Assembly (NCBI GenBank): GCA_050302475.1
Contig: JBNLBF010000002.1
Coordinates: 1 to 64,000 of the forward strand
From: NORP23 sp050302475
GTDB lineage: Bacteria; Pseudomonadota; Alphaproteobacteria; Rhodobacterales; Rhodobacteraceae
Direction of reading: 5' to 3'
Length of the DNA: 64,000 nucleotides
Below the pieces are notes generated by a model. It was given only the letters and a program-made list of their open reading frames with translations. It did not search any database and was not told the DNA's origin. A program made the position numbers and the translations under genes. The stretch's first letter is position 1. Each line of letters opens with the position of its first letter. This document shows positions 32,922-40,958 of the stretch, piece after piece.

Positions 32922-33616
32922 CCAGCCTCCAGCCATGCCGGGATTTCACCGATATCTTTCAGCACAATGTCGGCATGCGGCGCCAGATCAGCGTGATCTG
33001 CCATGCCGGTCAGAACCGCAACACGCACCATCCCCGCCGCCAATCCGGCATGCAGGTCATGCGTCGTGTCGCCCACCATGGCAACCTCCGCCGGGTCCAG
33101 CCCCATCTGATCAGCAAAGGCCAGCAACATGCCCGGTTCAGGCTTGCCGCCAAAACCGCTGTCATAGCCCGCAATGAAATGGAATTGCGTTTCGATGCCC
33201 GCACGATCCAGATGCGCCCGCGCCGCACTTTCCGCATCATTGGTGGCAATCCCCAGTTTCAGATCGCGAGACAGAAACGCCTCCATCAGCGGCACCAACG
33301 GCACGGCGGGGACCATCTCGACCCCGGTGGCGGAGGTTTTTAGTTCCTCGTAAAGCGCCCCGTGATCCCGGTCGGGAAACACTGTCTGGACCATGTCGGC
33401 CAGCTCGCCCAGCGTTCCGGCAATCACCGGGCTTTCCTTCAGGAAACGGTTCTCGCTACGGTCAAACATCAGGACAGTCGCCAGCCGATCCGCGACATCC
33501 GCATCATCCGCCGCCATCGCGTCTATCACCTCGCCGCACCACACGCCCCACGTTTTGTGAAAGTCGAACAGCGTCCCGTCCTTGTCAAATAACAGACCTT
33601 TGATGCGCGTGGCCAC
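32918..33616 (-). CDS. HAD-superfamily hydrolase (phosphoglycolate phosphatase-like)
   Basis: 232 residues; motif I LLFDKDGTLFDF (D11, D13), motif II LGIATNDAES, Lys in GGKPEPGML and motif IV MVGDTTHDLHAG. Cap domain of the helical Gph type. It is the first gene of the leftward cob operon and overlaps cbiD by 4 bp. Substrate unknown; a phosphatase for an activated cobinamide or nucleotide-loop intermediate is possible but not shown by the sequence. Confidence 0.9.
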   Translation of the reverse strand: MATRIKGLLFDKDGTLFDFHKTWGVWCGEVIDAMAADDADVADRLATVLMFDRSENRFLKESPVIAGTLGELADMVQTVFPDRDHGALYEELKTSATGVEMVPAVPLVPLMEAFLSRDLKLGIATNDAESAARAHLDRAGIETQFHFIAGYDSGFGGKPEPGMLLAFADQMGLDPAEVAMVGDTTHDLHAGLAAGMVRVAVLTGMADHADLAPHADIVLKDIGEIPAWLEAG

Positions 33617-33712
33617 TTGCCTTGATCCCTTTTCCCGCTAACCTGCCCTTGGGAGGACAGATGGTTTACGGATCAAGTTATGAGTTCGCGTGCGCCTTGA
33701 CCAGAGGGCGCG
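33617..33712. promoter_or_regulatory. Divergent promoter region with inverted repeat
   Basis: 96 bases between the HAD-cob operon (minus) and the dehalogenase homologue (plus). It contains a perfect 8-bp inverted repeat CTTGATCC (33621-33628) and GGATCAAG (33670-33677), centres 49 bp apart. It could be a looped operator for one dimeric regulator. Too short for a cobalamin riboswitch. Confidence 0.35.
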
Positions 33713-36700
33713 ATGCTTAAGTTTCGCTCCGACAAGGATCGCCCAGTCCATATGGGCCGCTATCGGTCTGAAACGCTGGCGCGTAGGGATACGGTGCCGG
33801 ATGCGCCGCCCTTCCACCCGATCCATTTTGACGCCCCGCCCGAAAGCCTGATTTCAGCGATTGCGCCCTATCAGGCTATGCTCGATGCGATCCGCGACGG
33901 CTATGCCAAACGCGAACGGGCTGTCATCCCCGATGATCCAAAGGAACGCGCCAACCATTTGAAAGCGTTCGGCTATTATCAGGATGCGTCCTTGATGGGG
34001 GTTTGCCGAAGCGACGGGGCGTTTCTGGACACGCCAGTCATCAACCCCGGCGTGGCGGAGCTGGCTGAAGAATTGCGCACCAAGCAGGTGAGATCACAGG
34101 CGGCGGGTGTCGACGTGATCATGGCAGAGCTAAAAGAATCCATGTCCCGCCCGCCGGAGACTTGCACACACCACACCCACGCCCTTGTCTTCCTGACCGA
34201 ATATGTCCGAGAGCCGGACGTGCATGAACCCGGCAGCGACTGGATCATGGGGTGTCAGGCACATCGCTCGTCGGTGCGCGGGGCCGAAAACGCCGTGGTC
34301 ATTGCGAATTACATCCGCCTGCTTGGGTATGAGGCCCGCGCCCACACGATGGCTGCGTCCGACGTTGACTTGAACCGTCTGGCCGTTGCCGCCGGTCTGG
34401 CGACGGTGGAAAACGGCAAGTTGGTCGCGCCGTGGATCGGTTCGGGATTTGGTCTGGCGGCGATCACCACAACGCTGGAGATCACCCCCGATCGACCGCT
34501 CGCGCCGCAAAAACTGCCGCGTGGACGTCCCGCTTATGCCCACCGCCGGTTCAAAGACGGCGCGCACCCGTTCGAACGCATCAAACGGGTCGACACGCCC
34601 ACCACCTTCATCGACGAACCCCGCGTCCCGCGCATCCCGAAACGCACCGACATGTTCGCACGATCCCTGTTCGGCGACATGGGCAAAAAGAACCAGGAGG
34701 CCGCAAAGCGCGGCAATTACCTGCGCAAATCCGCAACCGCCTTTGCCCCCCGCCATGCGTTGGGCGCGTTCATCATGTTGGAGGAACGTATCCCCGCCCC
34801 AACCCGCCACGCCATGGTCGCCGACCCGGACCGCGCGGCGGATATGATCAAAGCCGCGAGCTATTTCCTTGGCATTGACGCTGTCGGCATCAGCCGCTGT
34901 CCCGACTGGGCATGGTATAGCCATAACGCAGCCGCCGAACCGATCATCCCAACCCACGACCACGCCATCAGCATGATTGTGGACCAGGGCTTTGACACGA
35001 TGGAGGGCGCATCCGGCGATGACTGGATCGCCGCCTCGCAGTCCATGCGTGCTTACCTCAGGTTTTCCCTGATTGGCGGCATCGTCGCTCAACAAATCCG
35101 CAATATGGGGTACGAGGCTGACGTCCACACCGTCATGAACTCCAAGGTGCTGCAACCGCCGCTCTTGCTGCTTTCTGGACTTGGCGAGGTCAGCCGGATT
35201 GGCGAGGTGATCCTCAACCCGTATCTCGGCCCACGCCTGAAATCCGGCGTCGTCACGACCAACATGCCAATGGCGCACGACCGCCCCATTGATTTCGGCC
35301 TGCAGAAATTCTGCGACTCCTGCAACAAATGCGCCCGTGAATGCCCGTCGGGGGCGATTACCGCCGGGCCGAAGCTGATGTTCAACGGCTATGAAATCTG
35401 GAAATCCGACAGCCAGAAATGCACAACCTATCGCATCACCCAGGACGGTGGCGCGATGTGTGGCCGCTGCATGAAAACCTGCCCGTGGAATTTGGAAGGA
35501 TTGTTTGCCGAGGCTCCGTTTCGCTGGGCCGCCAGCAACATTCCGGCACTGGCGAAACCCCTCGCCAAGCTGGATGACAAGGTTGGCAAAGGTGGCCTCA
35601 ACCCCGTCAAAAAATGGTGGTGGGATTTGGAGATGCGGGACGAAGGCCCGTACCAGCCCCCCGCTGAACCGGTGAACAAACGCGACCTGCAACCCGAAAT
35701 CGACCTCAAATTCGAAGATCAGACCCTCGCCGTCTACCCCGCCAACCTCGCACCCCCGCCATGGCCCTACCCGTTTCCGATGGATCGGGAAGCAGGGATC
35801 AAGGCATACAGCGAGATGTTGTCGGCAGAACAATATAGAGCGCTGCTGGCGCGCGGAGCCACCGACAAGCTAGCGCATAAATATGTCGCTGACCAAGGCG
35901 AAAGTCCGGTGCTGGCCGTCGTGGTCAGCAAAGTCGAACAGATGACCCCCGACATCATCAAATACGAATTCCAATCCGCCGACGGCAGCGACCTGCCGCC
36001 CTTCACCGCTGGTGCGCATATCGACGTTGTCATCGCCCCCGAATTCTTTCGGCAATATTCGCTGTCCGGCGACCCGGCAGACCGTTCCAAATACCAGATC
36101 GGCGTGCTCCGCGAGGATCAAGGCCGCGGTGGTTCCGTCCTGATGCAGCGGATATTTACCGAAGGCCGCAAACTCTACATTTCCAAACCCATCAACCATT
36201 TCCCTGTTGCCGACGGCGCGAAACACTACCTGATGGGTGGCGGCATCGGCGTCACGCCCATGATCGCGATGGCCCACGAACTGTACGCCGCTGGAACGGA
36301 ATTCGAGCTACATTATAGCTACACGTCTCGCGACTCCGCCGGATATCTGGACGACCTCGCGGCAGCCCCATGGCAAACACATTACCATTGCAGCGCTGAC
36401 AATACCCGCGCCGACTTCTCTACTATCTTGAAATATACGCCCGGCACCCATGTCTACGCTTGCGGCCCTGACCGCTATATCTCAGCCGTTCAAGACGCCG
36501 CGCGCGCAAACGGCTTCCCTGACGAAAATATCCATATCGAATATTTCACCCTCCCCGAGGAACCCGAATACGAAAACCACCCGTTCACGCTGCGGTTAAC
36601 CAAATCGAATCGCGACATCGCGGTTCCCGCCGACATATCGGCCGCAGACGCCCTAAATGCCGCCGGTTATAACATCCTCGTCAAATGCGCCGACGGTCTG

Positions 36701-36844
36701 TGCGGCACCTGCAAATGCGACCTGTCGGGCGGAGAGGTCGAGCACCGCGACCATGTGTTATCGATAAAGCAACGGGAAAACGCCATAATCCTCTGCCGAT
36801 CCCGCGCCGCGCAACCTGACGGGATCATTGAAATCGACCTGTAA
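33713..36844 (+). CDS. Self-sufficient reductive dehalogenase homologue (RdhA-FNR-ferredoxin fusion)
   Basis: 1043 residues, no Tat signal, so cytoplasmic. Residues 1 to about 640 are RdhA-like: a nitroreductase-like corrinoid-binding region and two 4Fe-4S motifs, C534-x2-C537-x2-C540-x3-C544-P and C570-x12-C583-x2-C586-x3-C590-P. About 735-950 is an FAD/NAD(P)H reductase (R780-Q-Y-S, GGGIGVTPM, YACGPDRY). 955-1043 is a plant-type 2Fe-2S ferredoxin (C992-x4-C997-x2-C1000...C1028). The layout equals that of the respiration-independent enzymes BhbA (Comamonas) and NpRdhA (Nitratireductor), which use NAD(P)H to remove halogen from phenolic acids via cobalamin. Y402 (AWYSHN) and K478 (NSKVLQ) are candidates for the catalytic pair. 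Substrate unknown. Confidence 0.9.
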   Translation: MLKFRSDKDRPVHMGRYRSETLARRDTVPDAPPFHPIHFDAPPESLISAIAPYQAMLDAIRDGYAKRERAVIPDDPKERANHLKAFGYYQDASLMGVCRSDGAFLDTPVINPGVAELAEELRTKQVRSQAAGVDVIMAELKESMSRPPETCTHHTHALVFLTEYVREPDVHEPGSDWIMGCQAHRSSVRGAENAVVIANYIRLLGYEARAHTMAASDVDLNRLAVAAGLATVENGKLVAPWIGSGFGLAAITTTLEITPDRPLAPQKLPRGRPAYAHRRFKDGAHPFERIKRVDTPTTFIDEPRVPRIPKRTDMFARSLFGDMGKKNQEAAKRGNYLRKSATAFAPRHALGAFIMLEERIPAPTRHAMVADPDRAADMIKAASYFLGIDAVGISRCPDWAWYSHNAAAEPIIPTHDHAISMIVDQGFDTMEGASGDDWIAASQSMRAYLRFSLIGGIVAQQIRNMGYEADVHTVMNSKVLQPPLLLLSGLGEVSRIGEVILNPYLGPRLKSGVVTTNMPMAHDRPIDFGLQKFCDSCNKCARECPSGAITAGPKLMFNGYEIWKSDSQKCTTYRITQDGGAMCGRCMKTCPWNLEGLFAEAPFRWAASNIPALAKPLAKLDDKVGKGGLNPVKKWWWDLEMRDEGPYQPPAEPVNKRDLQPEIDLKFEDQTLAVYPANLAPPPWPYPFPMDREAGIKAYSEMLSAEQYRALLARGATDKLAHKYVADQGESPVLAVVVSKVEQMTPDIIKYEFQSADGSDLPPFTAGAHIDVVIAPEFFRQYSLSGDPADRSKYQIGVLREDQGRGGSVLMQRIFTEGRKLYISKPINHFPVADGAKHYLMGGGIGVTPMIAMAHELYAAGTEFELHYSYTSRDSAGYLDDLAAAPWQTHYHCSADNTRADFSTILKYTPGTHVYACGPDRYISAVQDAARANGFPDENIHIEYFTLPEEPEYENHPFTLRLTKSNRDIAVPADISAADALNAAGYNILVKCADGLCGTCKCDLSGGEVEHRDHVLSIKQRENAIILCRSRAAQPDGIIEIDL

Positions 36845-36955
36845 ACTCGGCAGGAAAGCGCTCATTCCGCGAATGGGTTTGGATTCCCCCTCCACTCACG
36901 CCTATGTGATAGGCATTCACCCGGCACAGGCCGGGCCAATTTTGGGGGTAAAACC

Positions 36956-37321
36956 ATGCGAAATATTATCATTGCGATCGTAATTCTCGTCGTCGCTGGT
37001 GGTGGCTATTATTATTACAGCCAGCAGCAAGCTGACAAAGCCGAAATGATGGCCGCAGAAAACGCCGAAGCCGCTGCCGAGGCAGCAGAAGCCGAAGCTG
37101 CGGAGGCAATGGAAGCCGCAGAAGAAGCCGCTGACGAAGCAGCAGCCGCTGTCACAGACATGGCAGATCAGGCCGAGGCCGCTGTCGCGGATGTCGCTGA
37201 ACAGGCTGAAGAGGCTGTTGAAGGCGCAATGGACGATGCCGAAGAGGCTGTTCAAGACGCTGCTCAAGACCTGCTTGATCAGGCAACTGACGCTGTCGAA
37301 GAAGCCACGTCATCCGACTGA
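36956..37321 (+). CDS. Membrane-anchored Ala/Glu-rich coiled-coil protein
   Basis: 121 residues: an N-terminal transmembrane helix (IIIAIVILVVAGGGYYYY), then about 95 residues almost only of Ala, Glu, Asp, Val and Gln with heptad-like spacing (ADQAEAAVADVAEQAEEAVEGA). This predicts a long acidic helix, most likely in the periplasm. GGGGG precedes the ATG. No family assignment is possible because such sequences converge by composition. Confidence 0.7.
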   Translation: MRNIIIAIVILVVAGGGYYYYSQQQADKAEMMAAENAEAAAEAAEAEAAEAMEAAEEAADEAAAAVTDMADQAEAAVADVAEQAEEAVEGAMDDAEEAVQDAAQDLLDQATDAVEEATSSD

Positions 37322-37337
37322 TGCAATCAGCACGGAC

Positions 37338-37616
37338 TTAGGTCCAGTTGGGAACCTCTCCTCCGGGCAAGGCGGTCCTTGCCCGGAAAACAGCATCATT
37401 TTGCAGGCCAAATTCAGCGCTGAAATCCAGCAATGCCGGTTCGTTCTCCAGCAGGAAATCCAGAACAAATCCCTGAAATTCAGCATCTGAAGCCCGCGCG
37501 GCAAGCTCGGCACCCGTCAGGCCCGTCATATTCAGCAAAACACCCGAAAGATCTGGATGCGCAGATAGCCATCCTAACGCCTGCAAACCTATTATTTCTG
37601 CCTGCTGCCTATTCAT
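37338..37616 (-). CDS. DUF3572 domain protein
   Basis: 92 residues from ATG at 37616 (a GTG at 37622 is also in frame). The sequence MNRQQAEIIGLQALGWLSAHPDLSGVLLNMTGLTGAEL...FQGFVLDFLLENEPALLDFSAEFGL matches DUF3572, a short alphaproteobacterial family that is usually found next to pleD, as here. Function unknown. An 11-bp perfect hairpin lies inside its 3' coding end. Confidence 0.85.
   Translation of the reverse strand: MNRQQAEIIGLQALGWLSAHPDLSGVLLNMTGLTGAELAARASDAEFQGFVLDFLLENEPALLDFSAEFGLQNDAVFRARTALPGGEVPNWT
37362..37387. repeat. Perfect 11-bp hairpin in the DUF3572 coding end
   Basis: TCCGGGCAAGG / CCTTGCCCGGA with a CGGT loop. It has no T tract, lies 40 bp after the coiled-coil gene and could block or end its transcript. 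Confidence 0.4.
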
Positions 37617-37709
37617 GCTCACCGTTCCCGTTCATCGTGACATTCTTCGCCCAAATAGATTAAATTTTCAGCAAATTTTCTACCAAATGTTAAATCACCA
37701 CTTAGATCG

Positions 37710-37726
37710 TTAATTCCGGATTAACC
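37710..37726 (+). promoter_or_regulatory. CtrA-type binding site upstream of pleD
   Basis: TTAA (37710-37713), seven bases, TTAACC (37721-37726): an exact match to the CtrA consensus TTAA-N7-TTAAC, 48 bp before the pleD ATG. It lies in an AT-rich 150-bp region shared with the divergent DUF3572 gene. Confidence 0.55.
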
Positions 37727-37773
37727 TTTGTAAGTTTTATTCCATTCTGTGAATATTAATGAGGTTATTGCAT

Positions 37774-39159
37774 ATGTCCGGGCGCATTCTGGTAGTAGAT
37801 GATATCGCAACAAACAGGCTGATCCTACAAGCCAAACTCGCATCTGCCTATTTCGAAGTCCTGCTTGCTGAAGACGGCGAAAAGGCGATCGAACTTGCGA
37901 CGAACGAGCTTCCGGATATGATCCTCCTTGATGTTATGATGCCAGGTGTTGACGGGTACGAGGTTTGCGCCCGATTGAAGGCGGACGTGCGTACCGCTCA
38001 TATTCCGGTGATTATGATCACCGCCGCCAACGACCAGTCCGAACGCGTCCGTGGATTTGAAGCCGGGGCGGACGATTTTCTGAACAAACCCATCAATGAT
38101 ATGACATTGTTTACCCGCGTCAGGAACCTGCTGCGGGTAAAAATTATGTTTGACGAACTGAAACTGCGTGAATCGACAACGCAGGAACTTGGATTGTCTG
38201 AACTTTTGGACCTTCGGGACCTGAAGTCTCAGGGCGGGTCAGTCATGCTGGCGCCGGGATCCGAGGATCAAGGCACAAAATGGATCGAGTGCATGCACTC
38301 CAGGCTTCCCTACACCGTCAAAGCCAGTTACGGCGAAAAACAGACATTGATTGATGGAAAGGCGTTCCAGCCTGATGCATTCGTCATCAATCAAAACTTG
38401 GAAGGAGGCGGCGATGGTCTCCGCCTTGTCTCCATGCTCAGCGCCAATCCGGAAACGCGACGCTCCGCGATAATTCTTGTCGTGGAAGATGGTCGGATTG
38501 AAACCGCTGCCAAAGGGTTGGAGCTTGGCGCCAGCGACTACATCTTTGCCCCTTTTGACTCTAACGAAATGATGGCCCGTCTGGGTTCGCAGATGCGACG
38601 GAAGAAATACTCCGATCTGCTGCGATCAAATGTGCAGGACAGTTTGCGAATGGCCGTTATTGATCCGCTGACCGGTCTCTATAACCGGAGATACGCCTTG
38701 CAGCATATGTCCCGAATTGCTGACCGCTCAGCCGAAACGAATTTGCCCTACGCCGTTATGATGATGGATCTCGACAAGTTTAAGTCGGTGAATGACACGT
38801 ATGGTCATGCGGCTGGTGACGAGGTGCTGAAAGAATTTGCCCGCAGATTGCAGGAAAATCTGAGGGGCGTTGATCTGGTGGCGCGGTTCGGCGGGGAAGA
38901 ATTCATGATTGTCATGCCCGACACAAACGAAACCGAGGCGGGTTTCGCCGCGGAGCGGCTTCGCAAGTCGGTTGACGCACGGGCGTTTTCCCTGCCTGAC
39001 GGTAAAAAGATTGATGTAACTGTCAGCATCGGGGTCGCCTTTGGGCTCGGCAATGACAGAACACTGGAGTCCCTGTTGGGTCAGGCTGACAAAGCCCTAT
39101 ATGACAGCAAAACCGGCGGGCGTAACCGGGTCAGTTATTTTTACGCGCACGCTGCCTGA
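37774..39159 (+). CDS. pleD: PleD-type diguanylate cyclase response regulator
   Basis: 461 residues from ATG at 37774, giving the usual PleD start MSGRILVVDDIATNRLILQ; an ATG at 37759 is in frame. Receiver domain 1 has phospho-acceptor D53 (LLDVMMPGVDGYEV) and K in FLNKPIND; receiver 2 (about 150-270) is degenerate, as in PleD. The GGDEF domain (about 300-455) has DLDKFKSVNDTYGHAAGDE, active site G373-GEEF and an inhibitory RxxD site (R364-D367) five residues before it. It makes c-di-GMP and links cell-cycle signalling to surface or motile states. DivK, its usual neighbour, is not adjacent. Confidence 0.93.
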   Translation: MSGRILVVDDIATNRLILQAKLASAYFEVLLAEDGEKAIELATNELPDMILLDVMMPGVDGYEVCARLKADVRTAHIPVIMITAANDQSERVRGFEAGADDFLNKPINDMTLFTRVRNLLRVKIMFDELKLRESTTQELGLSELLDLRDLKSQGGSVMLAPGSEDQGTKWIECMHSRLPYTVKASYGEKQTLIDGKAFQPDAFVINQNLEGGGDGLRLVSMLSANPETRRSAIILVVEDGRIETAAKGLELGASDYIFAPFDSNEMMARLGSQMRRKKYSDLLRSNVQDSLRMAVIDPLTGLYNRRYALQHMSRIADRSAETNLPYAVMMMDLDKFKSVNDTYGHAAGDEVLKEFARRLQENLRGVDLVARFGGEEFMIVMPDTNETEAGFAAERLRKSVDARAFSLPDGKKIDVTVSIGVAFGLGNDRTLESLLGQADKALYDSKTGGRNRVSYFYAHAA

Positions 39160-39234
39160 TTTCGCCGAGAAGCTCTTACCCTTCCCGCAAAACTGATCTA
39201 AACCTGTCATCGCTAGACCAACCGAGACTGATGG

Positions 39235-40920
39235 ATGACAGCCGAGACACGCGACCTCACGATCCTGATCCTTGGCGGATACGGAGTGTTCGGCGGACGT
39301 CTGGTTCACCTCCTGTCAGATTGCGCCGGGCTGACCCTCCACATCGCCGGACGTGACATATCCCAGGCCAGGGCTTTCTGCACCCGGCAGACCGGCAAAG
39401 CCAGATGTATTCCGCTCGGGTTGGATCGTCGGAATATTTATCAGGCGCTGCATGACATTGCCCCGGACATCATCGTCGATGCCTCCGGTCCATTTCAGAC
39501 TTACGGGACCGATCCTTACGCGGTCATCAGGGCAGCGATCGACACCGAAGCCAACTATCTGGATTTTGCCGATGGATCAGATTTCGTCTCTGGCGTTGCC
39601 CAGTTTGATCAGGCCGCCAAAGCTGCGGGCATATTTGTCCTTTCCGGCGTCAGCAGCTTCCCGGTCCTGACGGCAGCCGTGGTCCGCCATCTAAGCAAAG
39701 GCGTAACCGTAAACAGGATCACTGGCGGGATCGCCCCCTCGCCATATGCGGGTATCGGGCTGAATGTGATGCGCGCCGTGATTGGATATGCTGGTAAACC
39801 CGTTCAGCTGGTGCAAGACGGAAAGGTTACGTACCGTCCCGGGCTTGCCGAAAGCCGGTATTACACAATTGCCCCACCTGCCCGGCTCCCGCTCCGAAAT
39901 CTGCGGTTCTCACTCGTGGATGTGCCGGATTTACAAGTGATCCCTTCCCTTTATCCGGACCTGACTGACATCTGGATTGGTGCCGCACCCGTGCCGGAAT
40001 TTCTCCACCGGCTTCTTAATTTGCTGGCCAAACTGCGCGCCAGATCACTGCTCCCCTCGATGGCGCCACTTGCAAAGCTTTTCTACTCAGTACTGAACCT
40101 AGCAAAATTCGGTGAACACCGTGGCGGTATGTTTGTCGAAATCGAGGGCACAGCAGGCACGCAGCGGATCAAACGATCCTGGCATCTACTGGCCGAGGGC
40201 GATGACGGCCCCCTGATCCCTTCTATGGCTATCGAAATCCTGATCCGAAACCGTCAAAGAGGACTCTCACCAAATACTGGCGCACGCGCAGCGCTTAACG
40301 ATCTGGATCTGTCGGATTATGAGGCGCTGTTCGCAAAACGCACCATCTTCACCGGCATTCGCGATGAGAGCGAGCCAGCGTCGCACATTTTCAAACAGCA
40401 TCTGGATAGTGCTTTCGAGAAACTGCCCCAATCATTGCAGGCGTTACATCTGCCGGACTCAACCCAAATCTGGCAGGGACAGGCCGCGATTGAACGCGGC
40501 AGGAACCCAATCGCGGCTCTAATCGCCACGATATTCCGATTCCCCAAGTCCGCCAAAACTTCCAAAGCCACGGTCAGCATAAATCGTCAGTCAGATGGAA
40601 GTGAAATCTGGCGTCGCACATTTGACGGCAGAACATTCAAAAGCCATTTGCGCAACGGTAAAGGGCGGAATCACCTGCTAATCACGGAGTCATTCGGCCC
40701 CCTGACTTTCGGCTTGGCGTTAGTGATGCAGGACGGCAAGCTATATTACGTCCCGCGCACCTGGAGTTTCCTTGGCCTCCCAATGCCAAAATTTCTGACC
40801 CCAAATGGCGTGACTTATGAATTTGAATCCGAAGGCAAATTTCATTTTGACGTGGAAATCACCGCGCCGCTGATCGGTCGCATCGTTCGGTATCGCGGCT
40901 GGCTCACACCAGCAGAATAG
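39235..40920 (+). CDS. Saccharopine dehydrogenase-like protein with DUF4166 domain
   Basis: 561 residues. The N-terminal half is a Rossmann domain of the saccharopine dehydrogenase/reductase type: LTILILGGYGVFGGRLVHLLS, VDASGPFQTYG, YLDFADGSDFVSGV, FVLSGVSSFPVLTAAVV. Residues about 385-560 match DUF4166 (FTGIRDESEPAS, WRRTFDGRTFKSHLRNG, ITESFGPLTFGLALVMQDGKLYYVPRTWSFLGLPMPKFLTP). DUF4166 alone occurs in proteins of unknown function; the fusion is found in several proteobacteria. Substrate unknown. Confidence 0.85.
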   Translation: MTAETRDLTILILGGYGVFGGRLVHLLSDCAGLTLHIAGRDISQARAFCTRQTGKARCIPLGLDRRNIYQALHDIAPDIIVDASGPFQTYGTDPYAVIRAAIDTEANYLDFADGSDFVSGVAQFDQAAKAAGIFVLSGVSSFPVLTAAVVRHLSKGVTVNRITGGIAPSPYAGIGLNVMRAVIGYAGKPVQLVQDGKVTYRPGLAESRYYTIAPPARLPLRNLRFSLVDVPDLQVIPSLYPDLTDIWIGAAPVPEFLHRLLNLLAKLRARSLLPSMAPLAKLFYSVLNLAKFGEHRGGMFVEIEGTAGTQRIKRSWHLLAEGDDGPLIPSMAIEILIRNRQRGLSPNTGARAALNDLDLSDYEALFAKRTIFTGIRDESEPASHIFKQHLDSAFEKLPQSLQALHLPDSTQIWQGQAAIERGRNPIAALIATIFRFPKSAKTSKATVSINRQSDGSEIWRRTFDGRTFKSHLRNGKGRNHLLITESFGPLTFGLALVMQDGKLYYVPRTWSFLGLPMPKFLTPNGVTYEFESEGKFHFDVEITAPLIGRIVRYRGWLTPAE

Positions 40921-40958
40921 CAATTCCAATTCCGGCCAACCGCGCCTATATAGCGCCC

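Noticed and set aside
33620..33712. tRNA gene
   Set aside because: The segment has GC stems but no TTCGA-type T loop, anticodon arm or acceptor pairing.
34130..35833. 567-codon minus-strand frame over the dehalogenase homologue
   Set aside because: Antisense shadow of a gene with clear cofactor motifs.
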